Shown here in pieces: positions 7,753 through 15,872 of a stretch of 63,375 nt of DNA; position 1 is the stretch's first letter, and every line of letters begins with the position of its first letter. The notes below the pieces were generated by a model. That model was not told the origin of the DNA. It worked only from the letters and a program-made list of their open reading frames with translations, and did no database searches. The translations under genes were made by a program, and so were the position numbers. Origin of the DNA: Lachnospiraceae bacterium (GTDB lineage Bacteria > Bacillota > Clostridia > Lachnospirales > Lachnospiraceae); the NCBI GenBank assembly GCA_017461045.1, contig JAFTZJ010000030.1, positions 1-63,375 on the forward strand, read 5' to 3'.

Positions 7753-9135
7753 CTATTTTTTTAAGAGGTTTTCTCCAATGTTTACAACGTCTCCCGCTCC
7801 CATAGTTATCAACAAATCATTTTTTTTGCAATTTTTTTTCAGGTAAGCTTCTACCTGGTCGAATTCCGGCAGATAAACCACATCTGTGTGATATTGATTC
7901 TGAAGTATGTCTGCAATATCCTGTGAGGATACTTCTCCGGTATCTACTTCTCTGGCTGCATAAATCTTGGTTAATACAATATGGTCTGCTGTATGAAGAG
8001 CTTCTGCAAAATCCGGTAACAATGCTTTGGTACGTGTGTAAGTATGAGGTTGGAATACGCACCAGATTTCATTATGGTCGGTTTGCTTTGCTGCAGTTAA
8101 GGTTGCTTTGATTTCTGTTGGATGATGTGCATAATCATCTACTACGGTGATTCCGTCAAAGGAACCCTTCGTTTCAAAACGACGTTTTGCACCACCGCAG
8201 GTAGCAAGCCCGGCTTTGATAGCATCCATATCAATATGTAATAATTGAGCGGCAGCGATAACGGATAATGAATTCAGGACATTGTGAATTCCATTTACAT
8301 GAAGTTGAATATCCGTAATTGGTGTTCCGTCAATCATCAGTGTATAAGTAGCACAACCGGTCGCATCGTAGCGAATATTGGTGGCGCTGTATTTGCAATT
8401 TTCTGTTAATCCAAAGGTACAAATGTTACGATTCAAATCTTCTATTATAATAGGAAGACAGTCCATGTCACCGTTAATAATTAATGTACCCTCAGGTTTT
8501 AATTTTTGAGCAAAGGTACGGAAGGATTGGATGATTTCCTCAATTCCGCTGAAAAAGTCTAAGTGGTCGGCATCTACATTTAAGATAATGCTGACTTGCG
8601 GTTGAAAAGCATGATAGCTGTTTGTATATTCACAGGCTTCTGTTACGAAATACTCAGACTGTCCAACACGAATATTGCCTCCAATTACATCCAGCATTCC
8701 ACCGATGGAAATGGTCGGGTCCACCTGTGCTGCCAAGAAAATATGTGACAACATGGATGTGGTGGTAGTTTTTCCGTGTGTACCACTGACCGCAACAGAA
8801 TATTTGTAATTGTCCATAATCTGACCTAATAACTGAGCACGTGTCAGCATTGGTTTGCCGCTGGCTAAAGCAGCTTGGAATTCCGGATTGTCTTCGTGAA
8901 TTGCAGCTGTATAGACGATTAAATCAATATCCTTCGTGATATTCTCGGCCTTCTGGCCTATTGTAATAATAGCACCCAGCTTTTTTAATAAGGAAGTAAT
9001 GTCAGATTCCTTGGCATCGGAACCGCTAATGGTAAAATGCTCCTGTAATAGAATCTCGGCAAGACCGCTCATGCTGATGCCGCCAATTCCGATGAAATGT
9101 ACATGGATTGGCTGATTAAAATCTATTTGATACAT
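7753..9135 (-). CDS. murC: UDP-N-acetylmuramate--L-alanine ligase
   Basis: Cytoplasmic Mur ligase that adds L-alanine to UDP-MurNAc in peptidoglycan precursor synthesis, using ATP. The 460-residue length is typical. The N-terminal UDP-binding motif HFIGIGGISMSGLAE, the ATP-binding loop VSGTHGKTTTTSML, the central VDADHLDFF and the C-terminal FQPHTYTR are all present in order. GGAAGGATTATC precedes the start. The gene is followed on the same strand by the regulatory gap and dnaD. No unusual features. Confidence 0.96.
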   Translation of the reverse strand: MYQIDFNQPIHVHFIGIGGISMSGLAEILLQEHFTISGSDAKESDITSLLKKLGAIITIGQKAENITKDIDLIVYTAAIHEDNPEFQAALASGKPMLTRAQLLGQIMDNYKYSVAVSGTHGKTTTTSMLSHIFLAAQVDPTISIGGMLDVIGGNIRVGQSEYFVTEACEYTNSYHAFQPQVSIILNVDADHLDFFSGIEEIIQSFRTFAQKLKPEGTLIINGDMDCLPIIIEDLNRNICTFGLTENCKYSATNIRYDATGCATYTLMIDGTPITDIQLHVNGIHNVLNSLSVIAAAQLLHIDMDAIKAGLATCGGAKRRFETKGSFDGITVVDDYAHHPTEIKATLTAAKQTDHNEIWCVFQPHTYTRTKALLPDFAEALHTADHIVLTKIYAAREVDTGEVSSQDIADILQNQYHTDVVYLPEFDQVEAYLKKNCKKNDLLITMGAGDVVNIGENLLKK

Positions 9136-9228
9136 GATAATCCTTCCATTCTTTTTAAAAGTTTATTTATTCTTTCCTTATAATATTATAGGAAAGGAGT
9201 GCCGTCAATGTTTTTGTTTTTACTTATG

Positions 9229-10098
9229 CTATACTAATTCTTGGATTATTTCTAATAGTTCTTGCTTTACTCCCTTTTCTCTCAATTGCTCGATGGTTGT
9301 GTTGCCGGCTCGAACCTCTAGGACATAATCTCTTAATTCAATATGCCCTTGTTCCAACCCCTCTTTTCGTCCCTTTTCTAGTCCTTCCTTTTGAGCCTCT
9401 TCCCGTATCAATTGTTCAACTTCCCAACTCTTCATATATTGAACCTCCACATCTTTGTCTTTTTTTACCTTTTCGACGTAGTCATGGATTGCTTGAATGT
9501 TATCGTTTGCAACGTTCTCAGCAATACTACATTCAATATATTTTAACATTTTTTGCAATTCTTGGCTAGTATCACCTGAAGTTCCTTTCGTATTTAAAAA
9601 TATTTTTAGTGCGCCATCGTCATATTCAACGTTAGAATCTTCAATACACTGATTTTTCACTGTATAAACCATGCGATTCATTCCGAATGGATCATATGGT
9701 AAAATCATAATGACTACCACTCTTTTAAGCTGACGATAATCCCAACCGCCATCCAGAAGGCGGGCATCTATCAATCCTTGATAGAATCGAGTGCGTTTGG
9801 GTAATCGTTCCCGTTCTACAGTTTTATTGGGTTCAATGTCGTATATTTCTGACTCTAATTCCATATCAACACCGGGCTCAGCGGCTTCTACATAAGCATC
9901 CAGACGAATTCCATGCAAATCCGTGTCGAATCCGGCAAGGGGCTTTTGTGGCGCAATCTTTATCCTTCCGATTTTCTTTCCTAAAATAGGTTCCAGTATT
10001 CTCCGGCAGAAGTCTTCGCCCTCTTCACCTCTGGATACCAGTTGTTGAAATAAAAAGTTATCCAGAACGTTCAATTCTTCTAGTTTACGTCTCGTCAT
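9229..10098 (-). CDS. PD-(D/E)XK nuclease family transposase-like protein (Rpn type)
   Basis: A protein of the widespread PD-(D/E)XK transposase-like (Rpn/YhgA) family, multi-copy in many Clostridia and linked to recombination. It shows the N-terminal LDNFLFQQLVSR, the nuclease core GIRLDAYVEAAEPGVDMELE (Asp and Glu of the active site), then RTRFYQGLIDARLL. The C-terminal part is charged and coiled-coil-like with the usual Glu/Gly-rich region (QKEGLEKGRKEG). The start was set at ATG 10098, because GGAAGGAGAACTGCGT lies right before it and would be coding if the upstream ATG at 10116 were used. It is a single gene without visible terminal repeats. Confidence 0.85.
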   Translation of the reverse strand: MTRRKLEELNVLDNFLFQQLVSRGEEGEDFCRRILEPILGKKIGRIKIAPQKPLAGFDTDLHGIRLDAYVEAAEPGVDMELESEIYDIEPNKTVERERLPKRTRFYQGLIDARLLDGGWDYRQLKRVVVIMILPYDPFGMNRMVYTVKNQCIEDSNVEYDDGALKIFLNTKGTSGDTSQELQKMLKYIECSIAENVANDNIQAIHDYVEKVKKDKDVEVQYMKSWEVEQLIREEAQKEGLEKGRKEGLEQGHIELRDYVLEVRAGNTTIEQLREKGVKQELLEIIQELV

Positions 10099-10364
10099 AC
10101 GCAGTTCTCCTTCCATTTCTTTTGTTATAAATGATTTGCTTGGAATAAAATCGGCGGATTTGCCTGAATTTTATTGAAATATCATCTTGTCATAATCAAG
10201 AGGATTATGTATGCAAGTGATTGATAAGAAAAGTATACTATGAGCCGACTTAGATGTCAATCAATAATTTACAAAACTATTATGTGTAAAAAAAAGGAGG
10301 CGGATGGATTTTCTTCTATATATTAAGAAGTACAAAAAGTTCGTTATCATATGGCAAAAAAGTG

Positions 10365-10394
10365 TTGACGCAAACAGTTATACTATGATATTCT
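10365..10394 (+). promoter_or_regulatory. possible sigma-A promoter for the rpmG-secE-nusG leader
   Basis: TTGACG (10365-10370), an 18-base spacer and TATTCT (10389-10394). The -35 matches the consensus well and the -10 is moderate. It would start transcription about 400 bases before rpmG, giving a long structured leader. Bases 10099-10364 hold only AT-rich sequence in which nothing else was recognised. Confidence 0.35.
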
Positions 10395-10445
10395 ATACTC
10401 TGCGACGGAAGAAGGCGTTTTTTTTGTGTGCAAAAACGAGCTGTG

Positions 10446-10556
10446 CAAGAAAACGCTTGCGTTTTCTTGGGTGTCAAATGGGAGGCACAGAAACATGCTT
10501 GCATGTTCTCTTGACTCACAATTTGACAGGCAAGAAATTTGCAAGGCAAATTTCTT
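10446..10556 (+). ncRNA. three-hairpin structured leader upstream of rpmG
   Basis: Three consecutive hairpins: 10446-10469 (CAAGAAAACGC, TT loop), 10492-10507 (AACATGC, TT loop) and 10532-10556 (AAGAAATTTGC, AAG loop). All are variants of AGAAA-nnn-GC / GC-nnn-TTTCT, with the middle bases changed on both sides so that pairing is kept. The second hairpin is enclosed by TGTCAAAT (10472-10479) and ATTTGACA (10521-10528). This suggests a structured 5' leader RNA for the ribosomal-protein/secE/nusG transcript. I do not recognise a known riboswitch class. Confidence 0.45.
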
Positions 10557-10577
10557 ATACAGCGACTTTCACATCAC

Positions 10578-10740
10578 CGAGCAAGCTTGTCTTGCGAGGT
10601 GTCCTACGAAGTAAGGAGAGGCCCGAGCAAGCTTGTCTTGCGAGGTGTCCTACGAAGTAAGGAGAGGCCCGAGCAATAAAAGTTGCGAGGTGTCCTACGA
10701 AGTAGGGAGAGGCCCGAGCAATAGAAGTTGCGAGGTGCCA
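10578..10740 (+). repeat. 45-46-bp tandem repeats in the rpmG leader
   Basis: About 3.5 tandem copies starting at 10578, 10624, 10670 and 10715, each beginning CGAGCAA and containing GCGAGGTGTCCTACGAAGTA. Copies 1 and 2 are near identical, copy 3 differs at the start, and the last is truncated at GCGAGGTGCC. Units contain short self-complementary segments such as GCAAG/CTTGC. They lie between the three-hairpin leader and the rpmG ribosome binding site. Confidence 0.75.
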
Positions 10741-10791
10741 AAGGCATACCAAAACGTCTCGCAAAAATGAATAAGAACGGAGGTGGCAGTT

Positions 10792-10941
10792 GTGCGCGTA
10801 AAGATTACATTGGCATGTGAAGAGTGTAAACAGCGTAATTACAATCTCACAAAAGAAAAGAAGACGCATCCAGATCGTATGGAAACCAAGAAGTATTGTA
10901 AGTTCTGCAAGGCTCATACAATGCATAAGGAAACTAAGTAA
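10792..10941 (+). CDS. rpmG: 50S ribosomal protein L33
   Basis: A 49-residue large-subunit ribosomal protein, too short for most ORF callers. It starts at GTG 10792 after CGGAGGTGGCAGTT. The sequence begins [17 protein letters not shown] and contains [15 protein letters not shown]. The two CxxC pairs mark the zinc-binding (C+) L33 form. It lies directly before secE and nusG, the usual Firmicutes order. Confidence 0.96.
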   Translation: MRVKITLACEECKQRNYNLTKEKKTHPDRMETKKYCKFCKAHTMHKETK

Positions 10942-10970
10942 ACCTTGTTAACCACATAAGGAGTAGTTAA

Positions 10971-11207
10971 ATGGGAAGTAAAGAAGTGGAGAAATCCAAA
11001 GAGAAATCACCATTGAAACGTAGTTGGTTTCAAGAATTAAAAGCCGAGTTTCGTAAGATTTCCTGGCCTGATAAAAATTCCCTTATTAAAGAATCCATTG
11101 CGGTTATTGTAATTGCAATTATCATCGGCTGTATCGTAGCAGTGGTTGACACCGGACTAGAAGAAGGTTTCAATGCATTGGTTAATTTGGTACAGAAGAT
11201 AGGGTAA
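10971..11207 (+). CDS. secE: preprotein translocase subunit SecE
   Basis: Small essential membrane subunit of the SecYEG channel. It is 78 residues long, with the cytoplasmic amphipathic helix ELKAEFRKISWPDKNSL (the WP signature) and one transmembrane helix at about 42-62 (SIAVIVIAIIIGCIVAVVD). AAGGAGTAGTTAA precedes the ATG. It is cotranscribed with rpmG and nusG. Confidence 0.96.
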   Translation: MGSKEVEKSKEKSPLKRSWFQELKAEFRKISWPDKNSLIKESIAVIVIAIIIGCIVAVVDTGLEEGFNALVNLVQKIG

Positions 11208-11221
11208 AGGTTGGTGATTAT

Positions 11222-11755
11222 ATGTCAGAAGCAGAAACAAAAGCAAGATGGTATGTAGTCCATACCTACTCAGGTTATGAAAATAAGGTCAAGGCTGATA
11301 TTGAGAAGAGCGTTGAAAATCGCGGTCTTGAAGATCAGATTCTTGAGGTAGCCGTTCCGCTTCAGGATGTAGTTGAAGTGAAAAACGGTGCAAAGAAACA
11401 GGTTTCTAAGAAGATGTTTCCGGGTTATGTGCTTTTGAACATGGTTATGAATGATACAACATGGTATGTTGTACGTAATACTAGAGGTGTTACCGGCTTT
11501 GTAGGTCCGGGATCGAAGCCAGTTCCTTTAACAGAAGGAGAGATTCGTTCCATGGGTGTTGTTACAAAGCAGCAGGTTGAAATTGACCTGGAGGTTGGAG
11601 ACAGCATCAAGGTTGTTTCCGGTGCATGGGCAGACACCGTTGGTGAGATTAAATCCATTAACATGGCTAAGCAGTCCGTAACCATCGAAGTAGAAGTGTT
11701 CGGACGAGCTACACCGGTAGAAATCGGCTTCTTAGAAGTACAGAAGTTAAACTAG
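11222..11755 (+). CDS. nusG: transcription termination/antitermination protein NusG
   Basis: RNA-polymerase-associated elongation factor of 177 residues. The NGN domain (about 8-115) begins ARWYVVHTYSGYENKVKAD and contains KKMFPGYVLLNMVM and TRGVTGFVG. The C-terminal KOW domain (about 125-175) has VGDSIKVVSGAWADTVGEI. Standard length and order, 14 bases after secE. Confidence 0.97.
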   Translation: MSEAETKARWYVVHTYSGYENKVKADIEKSVENRGLEDQILEVAVPLQDVVEVKNGAKKQVSKKMFPGYVLLNMVMNDTTWYVVRNTRGVTGFVGPGSKPVPLTEGEIRSMGVVTKQQVEIDLEVGDSIKVVSGAWADTVGEIKSINMAKQSVTIEVEVFGRATPVEIGFLEVQKLN

Positions 11756-11758
11756 TGA

Positions 11759-11786
11759 GTGGGAGGGTATCCCCCGTAAATACCAC
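11759..11786 (+). promoter_or_regulatory. putative L1-binding hairpin before rplK
   Basis: A GTGGGAGGGT...CCC...TACCAC element lies between nusG and the rplK ribosome binding site. A near copy is found before rplA (12245-12272). Ribosomal protein L1 is known to autoregulate the rplK-rplA operon by binding an mRNA mimic of its 23S rRNA site; assignment of these elements to L1 is inferred from position and repetition. Confidence 0.5.
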
Positions 11787-11810
11787 AATTTATTCAGGAG
11801 GTAAGCTATA

Positions 11811-12236
11811 ATGGCTAAGAAAGTAGAAGGTTATATTAAATTACAGATTCCAGCAGGCAAGGCAACTCCAGCGCCACCGGTTGGTCCTGCACTTGGACAG
11901 CATGGTGTAAACATTGTACAGTTTACAAAGGAGTTCAATGCTAGAACTGCTGATCAGGGAGATATGATTATCCCTGTTGTTATTACAGTATATGCAGACA
12001 GAAGCTTCAGCTTCATTACAAAGACTCCACCAGCTGCAGTATTATTGAAGAAGGCATGTAACATTAAGTCTGGTTCAGGCGTACCAAACAAGAACAAGGT
12101 AGCTACTATTACCAGAGCAGAAGTTCAGAAGATTGCTGAATTGAAGATGCCTGACTTAAATGCAGCATCTATTGAAGCAGCTACCAGCATGATTGCAGGT
12201 ACCGCTCGTTCAATGGGTATCACAGTTGTTGATTAA
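11811..12236 (+). CDS. rplK: 50S ribosomal protein L11
   Basis: A 141-residue protein of the GTPase-associated centre that binds 23S rRNA. The signature [20 protein letters not shown] is at the N-terminus and INIVQF-type [11 protein letters not shown] follows. The C-terminal rRNA-binding half contains [15 protein letters not shown]. Preceded by CAGGAGGTAAGCTATA. Normal length and context. Confidence 0.97.
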   Translation: MAKKVEGYIKLQIPAGKATPAPPVGPALGQHGVNIVQFTKEFNARTADQGDMIIPVVITVYADRSFSFITKTPPAAVLLKKACNIKSGSGVPNKNKVATITRAEVQKIAELKMPDLNAASIEAATSMIAGTARSMGITVVD

Positions 12237-12244
12237 TTAATTTA

Positions 12245-12272
12245 GTGGGAGGGTCGCTCCCGATAATACCAC
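12245..12272 (+). promoter_or_regulatory. putative L1-binding hairpin before rplA
   Basis: GGGAG-GGTCG-CTCCC forms a 5-bp hairpin within GTGG...CCAC, ending just before the AGGAGG of rplA. It matches the element before rplK in sequence and position relative to the start, consistent with a repeated L1 operator. Confidence 0.5.
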
Positions 12273-12287
12273 AGGAGGTTATTTATT

Positions 12288-12980
12288 ATGAAAAAAGGTA
12301 AGAGATATGCAGAAGCTGCTAAGAATGTAGATAGATTAAACACCTATGAGGTATCAGAAGCAGTTTCTATCGTTAAGAAATCAGCAAGCGCTAAATTTGA
12401 TGAAACAGTAGAATGCCACATCCGTCTTGGCGTAGATGGACGTCATGCAGATCAGCAGGTACGTGGTGCAGTTGTACTTCCACACGGAACAGGTAAGACC
12501 GTTCGTGTATTAGTATTCGCTAAGGGTGCTAAGTTAGATGAAGCACAGGCAGCAGGTGCAGATTTCGTTGGTGGTGAGGAATTAATTCCAAAGATCCAGA
12601 ACGAAGGCTGGTTAGATTTTGATGTAGTTGTTGCTACACCGGATATGATGGGTGTTGTTGGTCGTTTGGGTCGTGTACTTGGTCCTAAGGGATTAATGCC
12701 AAATCCAAAGGCTGGTACTGTAACTATGGACGTAACAAAGGCAATTGCTGATATCAAAGCAGGTAAGATCGAATACCGTTTGGATAAAGCAAATATTATT
12801 CACGTGCCAATTGGAAAAGCTTCTTTCTCTGAGGAGCAGTTAGCGGACAACTTCCAGACGTTAATTGATGCAGTTATTAAGGCTAAGCCATCAGCTGCTA
12901 AGGGACAGTATTTAAGAAGCGTAACACTTGCTTCTACAATGGGTCCTGGTGTTAAGTTGAATGTAACAAAGCTTGCTTAA
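12288..12980 (+). CDS. rplA: 50S ribosomal protein L1
   Basis: A 230-residue protein of the L1 stalk and translational repressor of its own operon. Typical features are [33 protein letters not shown] and [20 protein letters not shown]. It follows rplK by 51 bases and is the last gene before a strong terminator; rplJ and rplL are not next to it here. Confidence 0.97.
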   Translation: MKKGKRYAEAAKNVDRLNTYEVSEAVSIVKKSASAKFDETVECHIRLGVDGRHADQQVRGAVVLPHGTGKTVRVLVFAKGAKLDEAQAAGADFVGGEELIPKIQNEGWLDFDVVVATPDMMGVVGRLGRVLGPKGLMPNPKAGTVTMDVTKAIADIKAGKIEYRLDKANIIHVPIGKASFSEEQLADNFQTLIDAVIKAKPSAAKGQYLRSVTLASTMGPGVKLNVTKLA

Positions 12981-13006
12981 TTTAGCATCGGATAAGAGAT
13001 AAAAAA

Positions 13007-13054
13007 GAGTGCCACACGTTCGGCGAATGCAATGAACGTGTGGCACTCTTTTTG
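13007..13054. terminator. strong bidirectional terminator after rplA
   Basis: A 15-bp perfect stem GAGTGCCACACGTTC / GAACGTGTGGCACTC with a 12-base loop, six A residues on the left and T5 on the right. It serves rplA and the convergent kinase-like gene. Confidence 0.92.
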
Positions 13055-13092
13055 TGTTTTATACTATATACTTTATTAAAAATGTGATACTA

Positions 13093-13980
13093 TTAACTTG
13101 TTGGTAATTGAATATAAATACCCATTCCCTGATTTGGTGTACTCTTGGCATAAATGGTACCACCGTAATGCTCGACAATCGCCTTGGACTGAGTTAAACC
13201 AAGACCATTTCCGCTGATTCGATTGGAACCTTGATAGTTCAATTCAAATATATGTCCGGTTTCCTGTTGGCTTAATCCTTGACCGTTATCTTTAAGTACA
13301 ATAAAGATATCGCTGCCAATGTTTGAAATGGTAATGACCAGAACACCGGACTGTTGCATATACTTAATGGAATTATCTACAATATTACGAAACATAATGC
13401 GGATTCTGGAAGGTGCCGCTTTTACAAACAGGGAATCAGAGGAAGAAGCAACCTGAACCTGAATCTTAGCTTTCTGCGCTTCTTCAGACAATTCATCCAC
13501 CACATTCCGGGCGATTTCAAGGATATCAATGGAAGGGTGCTCTTTGTCATAATCTGTGATTTGCGGAAGAAGATTTGTAACGGATTCTAAGTCATAGGTA
13601 GCATTTGCGGATGCAGTTGCCTGGGCTTGAATCGATTCTATTTCTTCTATAAGTCTATTGTTTTCTTCTTCTGCTTGCTTAAGCTTATCAGAAGTTGTTT
13701 CATAAAGTGCAGTTTGCTCGGAGAGCTGTTGCTGCAATTCTGAAAGTTGTTCCTGCATATCCGGATTTTCTTCTTCTGTGGGTTCGGAATCTACCGGTGG
13801 CTGCACTTGGTTACGTGTAGTATAGAATAACAGAATGGTTCCGATTGTCTGGCAAATGATGCTGGCAATCAGAGGTAACTTAAAACCAAGAATAACAAAA
13901 ACCAGAGTTGATATATAAGCAATGCCAATAAAAATCATCAAAACAATTTCAAGGGCAGATGTTTTATGAACCTTGTTCAT
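13093..13980 (-). CDS. membrane GHKL ATPase/histidine-kinase-like protein lacking a phospho-His site
   Basis: 295 residues. Two transmembrane helices (about 10-55) are followed by a Gln/Glu-rich coiled coil (about 75-125) and a C-terminal HATPase domain with N box NIVDNSIKYM, G1 DNGQGLS and G2 GNGLGLTQSK. The region that should hold the DHp helices has no phospho-accepting His in the expected position. The ATPase domain shares the unusual ELNYQGSN segment with the kinase at 14844 (KLNYQGTN), so the two are paralogues across a divergent promoter. It may modulate that kinase rather than phosphorylate a regulator. Starts after AGAAAGGAGCAACTCT. Confidence 0.8.
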   Translation of the reverse strand: MNKVHKTSALEIVLMIFIGIAYISTLVFVILGFKLPLIASIICQTIGTILLFYTTRNQVQPPVDSEPTEEENPDMQEQLSELQQQLSEQTALYETTSDKLKQAEEENNRLIEEIESIQAQATASANATYDLESVTNLLPQITDYDKEHPSIDILEIARNVVDELSEEAQKAKIQVQVASSSDSLFVKAAPSRIRIMFRNIVDNSIKYMQQSGVLVITISNIGSDIFIVLKDNGQGLSQQETGHIFELNYQGSNRISGNGLGLTQSKAIVEHYGGTIYAKSTPNQGMGIYIQLPTS

Positions 13981-14131
13981 AGAGTTGCTCCTTTCTTACA
14001 TATGTAGAACATAATTACAATATACTTATTACATTTTACAGCAATTATTTTTATAAATCAACGATAGAATCAAAAAGGAAAAATAGGATTTACGATGCAT
14101 TCCGACCGGTTGAATGCAGAAGGGGGATAAA

Positions 14132-14809
14132 ATGAGTAAAGAAACAATTTTACTGGTTGAAGATGATGAAGATCTTGCAATCATTACACAATTGCAGTTG
14201 AAAAATGAGGGATATCAGGTGATATGGACGGCAGACGGTGCTGCAACTATGGAATTGCTGGAAAAACAAGAGGTGGATTTGATTCTGCTGGATGTAATGC
14301 TTCCGGATTGTGATGGTCATGAACTGTGTGAACGGATTAAGGAAAGCTATAATTATCCGATTATTTTTATGAGTTGTCTGGGGGACAGTACAACCATTGT
14401 AAATGCATTTCGGGGTGGTGGCTGTGACTATCTGGTAAAGCCGGTAAATATAGAAGAATTAGTGGAACGGATTGAAAAGAATAAGCCGGAAAAGAAGGAA
14501 TGGGAGTATTCCCAGTTTATTATTGATACATCTGTACGAATGGTGTATCAGAAGGACGAGTTTGGTAATCGGGGAGAATTAATAGAATTGTCTCCGACGG
14601 AGTATAAGTTATTAATGGCATTGATTCGGAAACAAGGAGAACTGGTACTCTACAAGGAATTGTATCGGGAAATCTGGAAGCAGGGAGAAATTGAGGATAT
14701 TCGCACCCTTATGGTTCACGTTTCGAACTTAAGAAAGAAGATTGATTATCAGAAGAAGGAAATAATCAAAGCGGTTCGAGGAGCAGGATATATTTTCCAG
14801 GATGTGTAG
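14132..14809 (+). CDS. OmpR-family response regulator
   Basis: A 225-residue DNA-binding regulator. The receiver domain (about 1-115) has EDDEDL, the phospho-acceptor in LILLDVMLPDCDG and the Lys in DYLVKPV. The C-terminal winged helix (about 130-225) contains LSPTEYKLLMALIRKQG and DIRTLMVHVSNLRKKI. Start chosen at 14132 after AAGGGGGATAAA. It pairs with the kinase 34 bases downstream. Three 11-bp direct repeats, the usual spacing for dimers of this family, lie at the end of the kinase gene just before the CIS operon, so it is the likely regulator of the injection system. Confidence 0.9.
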   Translation: MSKETILLVEDDEDLAIITQLQLKNEGYQVIWTADGAATMELLEKQEVDLILLDVMLPDCDGHELCERIKESYNYPIIFMSCLGDSTTIVNAFRGGGCDYLVKPVNIEELVERIEKNKPEKKEWEYSQFIIDTSVRMVYQKDEFGNRGELIELSPTEYKLLMALIRKQGELVLYKELYREIWKQGEIEDIRTLMVHVSNLRKKIDYQKKEIIKAVRGAGYIFQDV

Positions 14810-14843
14810 GGAATAGTAGTATCGAAATGAAATAGGAGAGAAT

Positions 14844-15788
14844 ATGAAAGAAATTTTAATCTATGTCTGGCTAGGAATATCTATTGTTGTGATATCAACC
14901 CTCGTAAGCTTTTTCGCAACGGATGACTCTTGGGTCATTATCGTATCAGGTGTTTTGTTGATGATGCTGTTCATTTGCATTTTGATACATTACCGTATAA
15001 AAAAGGCGGAGTGGGAACGAGATTTACAGATGAAGGATGAGACTATCGAAAAAGCGAAGGAAGAGGAAACCGGAAGGCTTCGGATTATGGAGGAAGATGT
15101 ATCGCAGTTTAAGCGTAAGATTGCCCACAGCGTACGAATGCCCATTGCCATTATTTCCGGATATGGTGATGTGCTGAGTAAAGGAACTTGTAGTCCGGAA
15201 GAAACTGATGTCTATATTGCTAAAATATGCAAGAATATCAAATACTTAAGCAATACCTTCCGTTTGGTGTTGGATAATCAGGAGGATGTAGAATGCACCG
15301 AGTTTGACGCGAGAGTAGCGGTGGCGGAAGTGGCAGAGCAAGCACAGCATTACTTGAAAAAGCACAATTTGAGAATGGAAATTAACAGTGGCAGTGCATC
15401 TGTTATGATGAAAGGATATGAGACAGATTTGATGCGTGCCTTGTACAATCTGATTGAAAATTCTATCAAGTATATGAAACAAGGTAATACGATCTATGTA
15501 ACGGTAGAAGACTTGGCAGACGAAGTCTTGATTATATATCGGGATAATGGTGTTGGATTACGAAGTGAGGAGGCAGAACAGCTTGGAAAGCTGAACTATC
15601 AGGGAACCAACGCGAAGAATCAGGTGAAAGGAACCGGAACCGGATTATACATTGTTCGGATGATTATGGAAAAGCATGGCGGAATTATGGATGTAAGAAG
15701 TTCGGAAAATAAAGGCTTTGTTGTGTATATGAGATTCCCAAAGCATGGAGAAACGTTGGATAATAGGGAAAGTTTGACAAATCTTTAA
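14844..15788 (+). CDS. sensor histidine kinase
   Basis: 314 residues. Two transmembrane helices at about 4-24 and 30-50 leave a very short outside loop (about 6 residues), suggesting an intramembrane-sensing type or sensing through a partner. A cytoplasmic coiled coil follows, then a DHp domain with the phospho-accepting His in KIAHSVRMPIAII. The HATPase domain has NLIENSIKYM, DNGVGLRSEE and GTGTGLYIVR. It is encoded with the OmpR-family regulator directly upstream of the CIS locus and has a paralogue at 13093 without the His. Confidence 0.9.
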   Translation: MKEILIYVWLGISIVVISTLVSFFATDDSWVIIVSGVLLMMLFICILIHYRIKKAEWERDLQMKDETIEKAKEEETGRLRIMEEDVSQFKRKIAHSVRMPIAIISGYGDVLSKGTCSPEETDVYIAKICKNIKYLSNTFRLVLDNQEDVECTEFDARVAVAEVAEQAQHYLKKHNLRMEINSGSASVMMKGYETDLMRALYNLIENSIKYMKQGNTIYVTVEDLADEVLIIYRDNGVGLRSEEAEQLGKLNYQGTNAKNQVKGTGTGLYIVRMIMEKHGGIMDVRSSENKGFVVYMRFPKHGETLDNRESLTNL

Positions 15789-15826
15789 CAAATCTTTAGG
15801 GAGAACTCCTAAAATTGTAGTATGAT
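15774..15826 (+). promoter_or_regulatory. three tandem 11-bp half-sites and a -10 box before the CIS operon
   Basis: TTGACA-AATCT, TTAACA-AATCT and TTAGGG lie in tandem at 15774, 15785 and 15796, with exact 11-bp pitch. The pattern is that of binding sites for OmpR/PhoP-family regulators (TT-ACA half-sites with 5-base spacers). A TATGAT at 15821-15826 is a good -10 box. The repeats overlap the kinase stop codon. This is the best candidate for the promoter of the injection-system operon and for control by the adjacent regulator. Confidence 0.55.
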
Positions 15827-15872
15827 AGGTTTAGAAGATTATAACAGTTTTAAAAGAAAGGGCGTAGAGAAA

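Noticed and set aside
7500-7755. Chromosomal replication origin
   Set aside because: DnaA-box-like pairs are present, but dnaA, dnaN and a clear AT-rich unwinding region are not; regulatory or titration use is more likely.
10304-10660. Open frame of 118 codons upstream of rpmG
   Set aside because: It runs through hairpins and tandem repeats, has no family resemblance and unusual composition; the region is better explained as a leader RNA.
10578-10740. CRISPR array or tRNA cluster before secE
   Set aside because: The units are tandem without spacers, and no cloverleaf or CCA-type end could be found.
13996-14040. Four TTACA motifs between the divergent kinase-like and regulator genes as a regulator site
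   Set aside because: Spacings are irregular (19, 14 and 7 bases) in AT-rich sequence, unlike the exact 11-bp repeats at 15774.
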